A stretch of DNA of 64,000 nucleotides from Sphaerisporangium rufum (GTDB lineage Bacteria; Actinomycetota; Actinomycetes; Streptosporangiales; Streptosporangiaceae), in the NCBI RefSeq assembly GCF_016863395.1, contig NZ_BOOU01000074.1, positions 1 to 64,000 of the forward strand. Reading direction: 5' to 3'. The notes beneath the pieces are model-generated. The model did not search any database, had not been told where the DNA came from, and worked only from the letters and a program-made list of their open reading frames with translations. Each line of letters opens with the position of its first letter. The first letter of the stretch is position 1. Shown here piece by piece: positions 24,942 to 33,876 of the stretch. Both the position numbers and the translations under genes were made by a program.

Positions 24942-25829
24942 TCAGAGGTGTTCGGCGAGGAACTCGACGGTGGCGGTGACGGCCTGGCTGACGTAGGGCT
25001 CGGCGTCGTACAGGTCGATGTGCCGGTGGGCGTCCAGCCAGACGATCTTCTTGGGGCCGTCCATCCGCTTGTAGGCCTCCTCGGCGCCCTCCGGAGAGCA
25101 GAAGCGGTCCACCACGCCGTGCACGATGAGCCCGGGCTTGGGGCCGAGGAAGTCGGCGCCGAGCATGTTGTCCATGGTGACCAGCTCGCGCAGCGAGGCG
25201 ACCGTCACCTCGTTCGCCCACGACGGCGCGGCCGAGCGCTCGGTGCCGTAGTAGGCGCGCGGCTCGTCGCCGGGCATCGCCGCCGGGCCGTCGGCGGCCA
25301 CCGCGGGAAGGTATTCGGGCGCGCCACCCTGGTCCTGGCGTTCGAGGATCTCGGTGAACTCGGTCAGCGCGCCCTGGTAGCCCTGGTCGGTCATGCCGGA
25401 CCGCATGGCGTACGGGCTGTTGTACGCGCCGGCGATGCCGGCGAAGACCTTCACCCGCGGGTCGAAGGCGGCGAACCGCAGGGCGTACCCGGCGCCGAGG
25501 CAGACGCCGACCGCGCCGATCCGCGTCCCGTCGACCTCGGGGCGCCCGCGCAGGAACGACACCGCGGCCCGCAGGTCGGCCAGCTTGCCCTGCGGGTCCT
25601 CGTGCCGGCGGGGCGCGCCGCCGGAGGCGCCGAAGTTGCGGTGGTCGAAGGCCAGCGTGACATACCCCGCCTCGGTGAGCCGGGCGGCGTACCGGCCGGT
25701 GACCTGCTCCTTCACCCCGGTGAACGGGCCGGTCAGCACCAGCGCGGGATGCGGCCCGGCCCCGGGCGGCGTCCGGAGGTCGCCGGCCAGGGTGATCCCG
25801 TCGGCGGTGAACTGCACGTCATCGGCCAT
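24942..25829 (-). CDS. alpha/beta hydrolase (dienelactone-hydrolase-like, Cys nucleophile)
   Basis: A 295-residue alpha/beta-hydrolase-fold enzyme. The nucleophile elbow reads GVCLGAG, so the usual serine is replaced by cysteine as in dienelactone hydrolases. Other expected parts are the oxyanion segment LTGPFTGVKEQV, FDHRNFGASGG, the acid in IVHGVVDRFCSP and the late histidine in DAHRHIDLYD. The family includes YcjY/xylan-esterase-like and dienelactone hydrolases; the substrate is unknown. There is no signal peptide, so it is cytoplasmic. It is convergent with the HxlR gene and lies 28 bp downstream of the S9 peptidase on the same strand, so it may be the last gene of that operon. Confidence 0.85.
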   Translation of the reverse strand: MADDVQFTADGITLAGDLRTPPGAGPHPALVLTGPFTGVKEQVTGRYAARLTEAGYVTLAFDHRNFGASGGAPRRHEDPQGKLADLRAAVSFLRGRPEVDGTRIGAVGVCLGAGYALRFAAFDPRVKVFAGIAGAYNSPYAMRSGMTDQGYQGALTEFTEILERQDQGGAPEYLPAVAADGPAAMPGDEPRAYYGTERSAAPSWANEVTVASLRELVTMDNMLGADFLGPKPGLIVHGVVDRFCSPEGAEEAYKRMDGPKKIVWLDAHRHIDLYDAEPYVSQAVTATVEFLAEHL

Positions 25830-25857
25830 GCCCGAAGAACCCTCGCCGCCCGCCCGG

Positions 25858-27747
25858 CTATTCCGCCGGGCCGGGCGGATCGGGCGGATCGGGCACGGCG
25901 GCCGGGCCGGTGGCCCCGAGCGGGCCGGGCGGTGCGGCGAGGCCGGGCGGTGCGGCCAGCCAGCGGCCGAGCCAGGCCGACACCGCGGTCACGAACTCCG
26001 CCTTGTTGGCCTTGCGCAGCGTCTCGTGCCCCTCGTCGTGGAACAGCAGGTAGCGGCACGGCACGCCGCGCGCGGTCGCCGCGGCCACCACCTGCTCGGC
26101 CTCGTGCACCGGGACGTTGGTGTCCTGCGCTCCGTGCACGACCAGTAGCGGCGCCGCCAGCCGGTCGAACGCGTGGACGGGCGACAGCGCCCGCAGCAGG
26201 TCACGGTCGGCCGCCGGGTCGCCGTACTCGCCGACGGCCGCGGCGGCGATCCACGGCTCGGTGTCCCGGTAGAAGGTCGCGAAGTCCGCCATGCCGCACA
26301 CGTCGACGCCGGCGCGGAACAGTTCGGGGTGGGTGACCAGCGCGGCCAGGGTGAGGTATCCGCCGTAGGAGCGGCCCATGCAGGCCAGCCGGCCGGGGTC
26401 GGCCACCCCGGTCTCGACCAGGTGGGCGGCGCAGTCGGCCACGTCGTCGATGGCGTGGAAGCGCAGCGCGTGGTTGTCGGCGTCCTGGAAGGCCCGCCCG
26501 AACCCCGAGGAGCCCCGGACGTTCGGCGCCAGCACGCTCACCCCGTCGGCGAGCAGCCGCTGGAACAGCGGGTTGAACGTGGGCCGCTCCTGGCTCTCGG
26601 GACCGCCGTGCAGCCAGATGGCGGCCGGGCCGGGCCGCGGGCCGGCCCGGTAGAGCCAGCCGGTCAGTTCCAGCCCGTCGCGGGCCGGGAACCGGACCAG
26701 CTCGGCGTCGATCTTCCCGGGCAGCGGCTCGTCGCCGGCCACCGGACGGTAGACCCCGGTCGACAGGTCGCAGACCAGGATCGACGACGGCACGTCCGGC
26801 CGCTCGCCGGAGAGCACCGCGAGCGTGCCGTCGTAGGACATCCGCAGCGAGCCGACCACGTCCAGCGGGGGCGGCGGCAGCGGCCGCGGCGTCCCGGCGG
26901 GCAGGTCGACGATCTCCAGCTCGGAGCGGCCGGCCACGTTCCAGGCCAGCACCGCCACCCGGCCGTCCAGGCTGACCGAGAACCGGTCCAGCTCGGCGTC
27001 GCCGCGTTCGGCGACCACCCGGGGCGGCCCGCCCGCGGGCAGCGCGAGCAGCGCGGTGCGGTCCCGTCCGGCGTTGGAGCGGACGTAGGCGATCTCGCCG
27101 TCCGGGGAGAGCGCCCCGAGGTCGGTGCTGGGCGGCAGCAGCGGCCGTTCCTCGCCGGAGGGCAGGTCGGCCAGGGCCATCTCCCGCTGGCCGCGCGGCC
27201 CGTGGCGCAGCAGCGCCCGGCGGTGGTCCCGGCTGACCGCGGTCGGCCACATCAGCGGGCCGGCGGCGATGACCGAGCGGTGGCCGAGCCCGGCGTCGAC
27301 CAGCACCGCCTCGGCCTGCCCGGACGGGCTCAGCTCGGCCAGCAGCAGGGTCGAGCCCTGGCCGGTCCAGCGGACGAAGGCCGCCGACCCTCCCGAGCCG
27401 GCGCCTTCCGGGCCGGCGAGCAGCCGCCGGTCGGTGCCGTCCGGGCGGACGGCCCACACCTGGGTGCGCTCGCCGCCGCCGGGGGCGACGAGCACCGCCA
27501 GCCAGTGGCCGTCCGGCGACCACAGCACGTCGCGGGCCGGTTCGGGGCCGGTGTCGACCACCCGGGCGGCGCCGGGCGGCCCGGGGGGCGGGCCGGCCGC
27601 GCCGGGCGGCGGCAGCGGCTGGACCCACACGCGGGGCGAGCCGTCGCGGTCGCTGATGTAGGCGACGGCGGCGTTGTCGGGTGAGAGGGCGGGGGACCGG
27701 CAGGTCCAGGCGAGGTCGACGGTCAGACTCCTTGCGCTTGCAGCCAC
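25858..27747 (-). CDS. S9 family prolyl oligopeptidase-like serine peptidase
   Basis: About 629 residues: a seven-bladed propeller-type N-terminal region with repeated phrases such as ALSPDNAAVAYISDRDGSPR, WSPDGHWLAVLV and SYDGTLAVLSGERP, then an alpha/beta-hydrolase catalytic domain (about residues 380-610). The nucleophile is in CMGRSYGGYLTLAAL, the acid in VVHGAQDTNVPV and the histidine in HDEGHETLRKANKAEF. Such enzymes release dipeptides or cleave short or blocked peptides. There is no ATG in the right place; GTG 27747, which overlaps the upstream amidotransferase gene by 25 bp, is my best start. Position suggests it processes or turns over the product of the ligase and amidotransferase before it. 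Confidence 0.82.
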   Translation of the reverse strand: MAASARSLTVDLAWTCRSPALSPDNAAVAYISDRDGSPRVWVQPLPPPGAAGPPPGPPGAARVVDTGPEPARDVLWSPDGHWLAVLVAPGGGERTQVWAVRPDGTDRRLLAGPEGAGSGGSAAFVRWTGQGSTLLLAELSPSGQAEAVLVDAGLGHRSVIAAGPLMWPTAVSRDHRRALLRHGPRGQREMALADLPSGEERPLLPPSTDLGALSPDGEIAYVRSNAGRDRTALLALPAGGPPRVVAERGDAELDRFSVSLDGRVAVLAWNVAGRSELEIVDLPAGTPRPLPPPPLDVVGSLRMSYDGTLAVLSGERPDVPSSILVCDLSTGVYRPVAGDEPLPGKIDAELVRFPARDGLELTGWLYRAGPRPGPAAIWLHGGPESQERPTFNPLFQRLLADGVSVLAPNVRGSSGFGRAFQDADNHALRFHAIDDVADCAAHLVETGVADPGRLACMGRSYGGYLTLAALVTHPELFRAGVDVCGMADFATFYRDTEPWIAAAAVGEYGDPAADRDLLRALSPVHAFDRLAAPLLVVHGAQDTNVPVHEAEQVVAAATARGVPCRYLLFHDEGHETLRKANKAEFVTAVSAWLGRWLAAPPGLAAPPGPLGATGPAAVPDPPDPPGPAE

Positions 27748-29498
27748 AGTTCCAGGAGTCCAACCTGCCACAAGGCGTTCGCGCCCAGGGTGGTGCGGTG
27801 GTCGTCGGGCGCGGCCAGCAGCCGGTCGACCGCCTCCGGGCGGAACAGGCCGCGCTCGCGGGCCGCCCGCCCGGTGAGCGCGTCGCGGACCATCTCCAGG
27901 AACGGCCCGTGGATGTGGCGGATCGCCGGGACCGGGAAGTACCCCTTGGGCCGGTCGATGACCTCGTCCGGCACCAGGCCGCGCGCGGCGGCCTTGAGCA
28001 CGCCCTTGCCGCCGGAGGCGAGCTTGAGCTCCGGCGGGCACCGGGCGGCCAGCTCGACCAGCTCGTGGTCCAGGAACGGAGTACGGGCCTCCAGGCCGAA
28101 CCCCATGGTCATGTTGTCCACCCGCTTGACCGGGTCGTCGACCAGCATGACGGTGGTGTCCAGCCGCAGCACCGCGTCCAGGGCGGTGTCCGCGCCCGGC
28201 GCGGCCAGGTGCTCGCGGACGAAGGCCGCGCTGACGTCGGAGTCCACCAGGTACTCCGGCCCGAGGACGCCGGCCAGGTCGGCGTGCGGGCGGTCGAAGA
28301 AGACCTTGGCGTAGGCGTCCGGCGCGTCGGCCAGGGCGACGTGCTCCAGCGGCGGATACCAGTCGTAGCCGGCGAACACCTCGTCGGCGCCCTGCCCGGA
28401 CTGCACCACCTTGACGTGCCGGGACACCTCCTGGGACAGCAGGTGGAAGGCGACGCAGTCGTGGCTGACCATCGGCTCGCTCATCGCGGCGACCGCGTCG
28501 CCGAGGGCGGGCAGCAGGCGCCGGTCGTCCACCATGATGCGGTGGTGGCGGGTGCCGAACCGCCGGGCCACCAGGTCGGAGTAGGCGAACTCGTCGCCGG
28601 ACTCGCCGCCGGCGGCGGAGAAGCCGACGCTGAAGGTGGCCAGGTCGCGCTGCCCCTCCTCGGCGAGCAGCGCGACGATCATGCTGGAGTCCAGGCCGCC
28701 GGACAGCAGCACGCCGACCGGCACGTCGGCCACGGTGCGCCGCCGGACGGCGGTGCGCAGCGCGGCCAGCACGGCGTCGCGCCACTCCCCCGCCGCCATC
28801 GGGTCGCCGGTGCGGGCGAACGGGGGGTTCCAGTAGCGGTCGTCGTGGGTGGTGCCGTCCGGCTCGACGGTCCGCACGGTGGCGGGCGGCAGCTTCGTCA
28901 CCCCGGTCAGGATGGTGCGCGGGGAGGGCACCACCGAGTGGAAGGTCATGTAGTGGTGCAGGGCGACCCGGTCGATGTCGGTGCGCACCCCGCCGCCGGC
29001 CAGCAGCGCGGGCAGCGTGGAGGCGAACCGCAGCCGGTCGCCGTCCCGGGTGAGATAGAGGGGTTTGATGCCGAGCCGGTCGCGGCCCAGGACGAGCCGG
29101 CCGGTGTCGCGCTCGGCGATCGCGAAGGCGAACATGCCGTGGAAGCGGTCGACGCAGCGCGGCCCCCAGTGCCGGTAGGCCTTGAGCAGCACCTCGGTGT
29201 CGGAGGTGGAGAAGAACCGGTGGCCCTCCCCGGCCAGTTCGGCGCGCAGCTCGCGGTAGTTGTACAGGCAGCCGTTGAACACGCCGGCCAGCCCGGCGTC
29301 CGGATCGACCATGGGCTGGGCACCGCGCTCGGACAGGTCGATGATCTTCAGGCGGCGGTGCCCGAGCGCGACCGGGCCGAGCGACCACAGGCCGGTGCCG
29401 TCCGGGCCGCGGGCGGCCATCGCCGCCGTCATGCGCTCCACCGCGCCGGCGTCCGCCGCCCGTCCGTCGAAGCGGATCTCCCCGCTGAACCCGCACAT
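27723..29498 (-). CDS. asparagine-synthetase-like amidotransferase (N-acetylglutaminylglutamine amidotransferase type)
   Basis: A 591-residue class II glutamine amidotransferase. The N-terminal glutaminase domain starts MCGFSGEI, so Cys2 becomes the nucleophile after Met removal, and includes LGHRRLKIIDLS, VFNGCLYNYRELR and DRLGIKPLYL. The synthetase domain has the ATP-pyrophosphatase loop GVLLSGGLDSSMIVALL, QSGQGADEVFAGYDWYPP and VDNMTMGFGLEARTPFLD. The detailed pattern is closest in memory to enzymes that amidate N-acetylglutaminylglutamine, an osmolyte dipeptide, rather than to plain AsnB. Its ATG shares one base with the stop of the ligase gene (TGATG). This indicates that it amidates whatever the upstream ligase makes (inference). 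Confidence 0.85.
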   Translation of the reverse strand: MCGFSGEIRFDGRAADAGAVERMTAAMAARGPDGTGLWSLGPVALGHRRLKIIDLSERGAQPMVDPDAGLAGVFNGCLYNYRELRAELAGEGHRFFSTSDTEVLLKAYRHWGPRCVDRFHGMFAFAIAERDTGRLVLGRDRLGIKPLYLTRDGDRLRFASTLPALLAGGGVRTDIDRVALHHYMTFHSVVPSPRTILTGVTKLPPATVRTVEPDGTTHDDRYWNPPFARTGDPMAAGEWRDAVLAALRTAVRRRTVADVPVGVLLSGGLDSSMIVALLAEEGQRDLATFSVGFSAAGGESGDEFAYSDLVARRFGTRHHRIMVDDRRLLPALGDAVAAMSEPMVSHDCVAFHLLSQEVSRHVKVVQSGQGADEVFAGYDWYPPLEHVALADAPDAYAKVFFDRPHADLAGVLGPEYLVDSDVSAAFVREHLAAPGADTALDAVLRLDTTVMLVDDPVKRVDNMTMGFGLEARTPFLDHELVELAARCPPELKLASGGKGVLKAAARGLVPDEVIDRPKGYFPVPAIRHIHGPFLEMVRDALTGRAARERGLFRPEAVDRLLAAPDDHRTTLGANALWQVGLLELWLQAQGV

Positions 29499-32026
29499 CA
29501 GGCCGTCTCCTTCATCAGCCAGGTATCTTTCGCCCCGCCGCCCTGCGACGAGTTGACGATCATGCTTCCGTAGGGGGCCACCCGGCTCAGGGCGGCGGGC
29601 GGGACGACCGGGCGGCCGCTCATGAAGACGAAGGCCCGCAGGTCCAGCATGTGCGGGCGCATCCGCTCGCCGTCGAAGGTCGGGTGGGTGGACAGCGCGA
29701 CGGTCTCCTGGGCGACCCACCGCTCCGGCGCGGCCAGGATGTCCCGGCGCACCTGCTCCAGGTCGCGGGGCGAGGCGTCCTGCCCGATGGTGACACCGGC
29801 GCCGCCGAAGCCGTCGACCGGCTTGACGACCAGCTCGGCCAGCCGGTCCAGCACCTCCTCGCGGTCCTCCGCCTCCCGGCACAGGTAGGTGGGGACGTTG
29901 GCCAGCAACGGCCGCTCCCCCAGGTAGTACTCGATCAGCCGGGGCACGTAGCGGTAGACGCTCTTGTCGTCGGCGACGCCGTTGCCGGGCGCGTTGGCCA
30001 GGGTCAGCGTGCCGCGCTCGACCGCGTTCAGCAGGCCGGGGCCCACCGGGGCGGCCAGCAGGTCGTCCTCGTCGATCCGCCGGTACAGCACGTCCAGCCG
30101 TCGGCCGCCCGCGCTGACCACACCGTCGCGCACCGTCAGGTCTCCGGGTTCGACCAACGGCACGCCCATCTGCTCGGCCAGCGTGCGGTGCTCGTAGTGC
30201 GCGGGGTCGGCGGACCCGGAGGTGAGCACGGCCAGCGCCGGATCGGCGACCGGGGACGCGGCCAGCAGCGCCTCGCGCAGCGCCTCGGCCACCCCGTCCG
30301 GCGCCGCGACCGCGGAGCGGTCCAGCTCGGGGAGCACCTGCTCGGCCATCCGCCGGTTGGCCACCGCGTAGGCGATTCCGGACGGCACCCGGGCGTTGTC
30401 CTCCAGGACGACCCAGCGGCCGGCGCCGTCCCGGGCCACGTCCAGGCCGGCGACCGAGCACCGGACCGCGCCGCCGTGCACCCGCCAGCCGGCCGGCCGG
30501 TAGCCGGGGGCCTCGTCCACCACCCAGGCGGGCAGCACCCGCTCCTTGATCGCTTCGCGCCGGCCGTAGACGTCGCGCAGGAACGCCTCCAGGGCGCGCA
30601 CCCGCTGCGGCATGCCCTCCCGGATCTTGGCCCAGTCGTCGGCGGCGATGATCCGGGGTACCAGGTCCACCGGCAGCTTGCGAGTGCCCTCCTCGGTGCC
30701 CTCGGGCTGCTCGGTGCCGGGCAGGTCGAACGTCATGCCGGTGTCGCGCATGTAGGCGTCGCGCAGCTCGCCGCGCCGGCGCAGCTCGGCCGGGCCGAGC
30801 CGGTCGAGCACCTTGAACACCGGGCGGTAGGGCTCGCGGACGATCCGCTCGATGACCACCTCGTCCTGCACCGCCTCGTAGTCGCGCAGCAGCCCGGCCT
30901 CCGGCCCGCCGAACATGGCCCGCGGCCCGTCGGCCCGGGTGGCGGTGACCAGCGCGTCCACCACGTCGGCCAGGCTGCCGCCGGCCTCGACGATCCGCCG
31001 CTGCGCGGCGGCCGAGCTGCCGCGGCGCAACGCGTCGGCGGTCAGGTCCTCGACCAGCTCCAGGTCGCCGGTCGCCGTCAGCTCCGGGCGCAGGCCGTCG
31101 ATCAGCCGGTGCAGGACGTCGGCCGCGGGCATCGCGGTGCCGGCCACCGGGTCGACCAGCGTGCCCTCCAGCCCGGACCGGGCGGCGCGCCAGGTCGCGG
31201 CCCGTACCAGCTCCATCGACACCACCGGCGCCGGGCGGTCCTCCTCGATCGCGTGCAGCTCGCGCAGCACGATGGCGCGGAACAGCCCGGCCAGCAGCAC
31301 GACGTCCTCGACCCGCGGGCAGGCGTCGCACATGCGCAGCTCCACCGTGGGCACGTGCGCGGACGGCCGGACATCGAAGTAGATCATGCCGGGGTCGCTG
31401 ATCACCCCGGCGGCGATCAGGCCGTCGACCATCCGGTCGTAGTCGGCGGCGGTGGCGAAGGGGCCCACCGGGCCGGTGGTCGGCCAGCGCTGCCAGACCA
31501 GGGTGCGCGAGCTGGCGTACCCGGTGTCGGCGCCCGACCAGTAGGGGGAACTGGCGCTGATCGCGAGCAGCGGCGGCAGCCAGGGGGCGACCCGGTGCGC
31601 CACCTGCACGGCCAGGTCGCGGTCGGCGACGTCGACGTGCATCTGCGCGCCGCAGATCAGCTGCTCGCGGGTCAGCAGCTGGTAGTCCTCCAGCATCTGC
31701 TCGTAGCGCGCGTCCGGTGAGATCTCCAGCGCCGCCGGGTCGACCAGCGGGACGGTCCCGGCGGCCACGATGCCGACGCCCTGGGCGTCGGCGGCCGACA
31801 CCACCGCCCGGCGCAGCGCGGTCAGGTCGTGCCCGAGGTCCTCCAGCCGCACGTAGGGCCGGCTGTTCGCCTCCACCACCGAACGCTGCAACTCCTGGGT
31901 GAAACGGTCGTCCGGCAACGCCTCCAGCAGCTTCCCGGCGCGGGGCACCAGCCGGCGCGTCTGGAGATCCACGACGTGGAACTCCTCCTCGACGCCGACG
32001 GCGACCGATTCCGCGAGACCCGTCAT
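29498..32026 (-). CDS. fusion of GCS2-type carboxylate-amine ligase and circularly permuted ATP-grasp ligase
   Basis: An 842-residue two-enzyme fusion. Residues about 1-365 form a glutamate-cysteine-ligase 2 (YbdK-like) domain: VGVEEEFHVVDLQTRRLVPR, CGAQMHVDVADRDLAV, SSPYWSGADTGYASSRTLVW and VELRMCDACPRVEDV. Residues about 400-835 form a circularly permuted type 2 ATP-grasp domain: RALEAFLRDVYGRREAI, VVLEDNARVPSGIAYAVANR, NAPGNGVADDKSVYRYVP, VVKPVDGFGGAGVTIG and VNSSQGGGAKDTW. Both domains make amide bonds using ATP, so the protein could build a tripeptide-like compound in two steps. ATG 32026 has an AAGGATGG site; a TTG 18 bases upstream is less likely. Confidence 0.85.
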   Translation of the reverse strand: MTGLAESVAVGVEEEFHVVDLQTRRLVPRAGKLLEALPDDRFTQELQRSVVEANSRPYVRLEDLGHDLTALRRAVVSAADAQGVGIVAAGTVPLVDPAALEISPDARYEQMLEDYQLLTREQLICGAQMHVDVADRDLAVQVAHRVAPWLPPLLAISASSPYWSGADTGYASSRTLVWQRWPTTGPVGPFATAADYDRMVDGLIAAGVISDPGMIYFDVRPSAHVPTVELRMCDACPRVEDVVLLAGLFRAIVLRELHAIEEDRPAPVVSMELVRAATWRAARSGLEGTLVDPVAGTAMPAADVLHRLIDGLRPELTATGDLELVEDLTADALRRGSSAAAQRRIVEAGGSLADVVDALVTATRADGPRAMFGGPEAGLLRDYEAVQDEVVIERIVREPYRPVFKVLDRLGPAELRRRGELRDAYMRDTGMTFDLPGTEQPEGTEEGTRKLPVDLVPRIIAADDWAKIREGMPQRVRALEAFLRDVYGRREAIKERVLPAWVVDEAPGYRPAGWRVHGGAVRCSVAGLDVARDGAGRWVVLEDNARVPSGIAYAVANRRMAEQVLPELDRSAVAAPDGVAEALREALLAASPVADPALAVLTSGSADPAHYEHRTLAEQMGVPLVEPGDLTVRDGVVSAGGRRLDVLYRRIDEDDLLAAPVGPGLLNAVERGTLTLANAPGNGVADDKSVYRYVPRLIEYYLGERPLLANVPTYLCREAEDREEVLDRLAELVVKPVDGFGGAGVTIGQDASPRDLEQVRRDILAAPERWVAQETVALSTHPTFDGERMRPHMLDLRAFVFMSGRPVVPPAALSRVAPYGSMIVNSSQGGGAKDTWLMKETA

Positions 32027-32179
32027 CGCACCATCCTTGTCCAAAGGCGTTGTTTCCCGGCCTCTGCCCCGAAACGGCGCTGTTGCACGTCACAATGACC
32101 ATGACCCCATGGTGAAATGCCCGGTGGAGGGGTGGTACGCGCCCGGCGGCGTGCGACGCGTTCTCCGGACGCCGGCGGG

Positions 32180-33019
32180 TCAGCCGCGGCGGCGCCGGCC
32201 GGCCACCGCGTTGAGCACCGCGACCAGGACCCCGATGCCGAAGATGATGGTGCCGAGCACGTTGACCTGCGGCGGCACCCCGATCCGGACCGCACCGTAG
32301 ATCCACAGCGGGAAGGTGACGGTCGCCCCGCCGGTGAACTGGGTGATGACGAAGTCGTCGATGGACAGCGCGAACGCCAGCAGCGCGCCGGCCAGCACGC
32401 CGGGCAGGATCATCGGGAAGGTGACCCGCCAGAAGGCGGCCCAGGCGGAGGCACCCAGGTCGCGGGCCGCCTCCTCCACCGCCGGGTCCATGCCGGCCAC
32501 CCGGGCGCGCACGGTGACCGCGACGAACGACACCGAGAACAGCACGTGGGCGAGCACGATCGTGCCGAAGCCGGTGGGCACGCCGAGGCTGACGAACAGC
32601 GACAGCAGCGACGCGCCCATCACGATCTCCGGTGCGGAGATCGCGGCGAACATCATCAGATCGGTGCCGCCCTGGCCGCGGAACCGGTAACGGCCGAGCG
32701 CGACGCCCATCCCGGTGCCGAGCGCGGTGGCCACCACGGTGGCGATGGCCGCGATCTCCAGCGAGTTCACCACCGCGGCGGTGAGGTCGGGGTAGTCGCC
32801 CAGCCGGCCCCACCACCGGGTGGTGAACCCCTGCCAGCTGACGTTGGACTTGCTGCGCGTGTCGTTGAAGCCGAAGGCGATCATCACCGCGACCGGTGCC
32901 AGCAGCCAGGCCAGCACCAGCCAGGTGTAGGCGCGCAGCAGCCGGTCACCCCACCGGGGCCGGCGGCGGCCCCGGTGGGGTGGCGCGGCGGCGTCCGGGC
33001 CGGCGGCCGCCGAGGTCAT
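32180..33019 (-). CDS. polyamine ABC transporter permease (PotC-like)
   Basis: A 279-residue inner-membrane permease with a proline/arginine-rich N-terminus, then six helices. The conserved EAA loop reads EEAARDLGASAWAAFWRVTFPMILPG, which docks on the ATPase. The order after the other permease and the similarity of its C-terminus (FALSIDDFVITQFTGG) match PotC/YdcV proteins for spermidine/putrescine. It begins in a 4-base overlap with the upstream permease gene (ATGA) and is the last gene of the operon. It ends 153 bp upstream of the ligase-fusion gene's start side. Confidence 0.9.
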   Translation of the reverse strand: MTSAAAGPDAAAPPHRGRRRPRWGDRLLRAYTWLVLAWLLAPVAVMIAFGFNDTRSKSNVSWQGFTTRWWGRLGDYPDLTAAVVNSLEIAAIATVVATALGTGMGVALGRYRFRGQGGTDLMMFAAISAPEIVMGASLLSLFVSLGVPTGFGTIVLAHVLFSVSFVAVTVRARVAGMDPAVEEAARDLGASAWAAFWRVTFPMILPGVLAGALLAFALSIDDFVITQFTGGATVTFPLWIYGAVRIGVPPQVNVLGTIIFGIGVLVAVLNAVAGRRRRG

Positions 33020-33870
33020 CGGGCCACCACCCGCAGGACGTTCTCGGTGCCGAGCGCCCGGGCGTAGGCGAAGATGCCGGCCAGCATAGCCGCCATCAGG
33101 ATGAACGACAGCGCCGCACCGGCCGGGTAGTCGTTGTTGACCAGGTACTGGGTCTGGATGATGTTGCCGATCATCGTGTTCGCCGGCCCGCCGAGGATCG
33201 AGGCGTTCACGTAGTCGGAGGTCATCGGGACGCAGGTCATCAGCACCCCGGCGAACACCCCGGGCAGCGAGAGCGGCAGCACCACCCGGGTGAAGGCCGC
33301 GCGCCCGGTGGCGTACAGGTCGCGGGCGGCCTCGACGACCCGCGGGTCGATCCGCTCCAGCGCCACGTAGATCGGCAGGATCATGAAAGGCAGGTAGTTG
33401 TAGGTGAGCCCGCCGATCACCGCCGCGGCCGTCTGCAGCACGTGGAAGCCCTCCGGCAGCAGGCCGGCGTCCTTCAGCGGCCGCAGCAGGATGCCGTCGT
33501 CGGCGAGCAGGAACCGCCAGGCCACCGTGCGCAGCACGAACGACACGAAGAACGGCAGCAGCACCAGCAGCAGGTAGGTGGACTTGTGGGCCCCGCCCCG
33601 GAAGGCGATCCAGTACGCCACCGGGTAGCCGAGCAGCAGGGCCAGGCCGGTGCCGGCCAGCCCGTACCCGGCCGAGCGCAGGAACTGGGTGCGGTACGCC
33701 ACCAGCGCGTCGGTGTAGTTGGCCAGCCGGAAGGCCTGGGTGAAGCCGGTCACCACGTCGCCCTGCTGGGTGGAGACCGACGCCATGAACACCAGCGGCA
33801 CCACCAGGAAGGCCAGCAGCCACAGCCCGCCCGGCAGCACCAGCAGGTAGGGGGTGATCCTCCGTCTCAT
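33016..33870 (-). CDS. polyamine ABC transporter permease (PotB-like)
   Basis: A 284-residue permease with six helices. The first is LLVLPGGLWLLAFLVVPLVFM, and the EAA-type coupling loop is VEAARDLYATGRAAFTRVVLPLSLPG. The pattern YLLLVLLPFFVSFVLRTVAWRFLL is typical of PotB/YdcU members of spermidine/putrescine importers. It pairs with the overlapping PotC-like gene to form the membrane channel. It follows the binding-protein gene by 6 bp. Confidence 0.9.
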   Translation of the reverse strand: MRRRITPYLLVLPGGLWLLAFLVVPLVFMASVSTQQGDVVTGFTQAFRLANYTDALVAYRTQFLRSAGYGLAGTGLALLLGYPVAYWIAFRGGAHKSTYLLLVLLPFFVSFVLRTVAWRFLLADDGILLRPLKDAGLLPEGFHVLQTAAAVIGGLTYNYLPFMILPIYVALERIDPRVVEAARDLYATGRAAFTRVVLPLSLPGVFAGVLMTCVPMTSDYVNASILGGPANTMIGNIIQTQYLVNNDYPAGAALSFILMAAMLAGIFAYARALGTENVLRVVAR

Positions 33871-33876
33871 CGGCGG

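Noticed and set aside
25858-29496. A 1212-codon minus-strand frame ending in the S9 peptidase
   Set aside because: The first half is out-of-frame shadow of the amidotransferase gene; the peptidase begins near 27747.
27723-32816. A 1697-codon minus-strand frame joining the amidotransferase to sequence upstream
   Set aside because: Only the last 591 residues, from MCGFSGEI, are an enzyme. The upstream part is a shadow of the ligase fusion and permease genes in another frame, and the TGATG overlap marks the true start.
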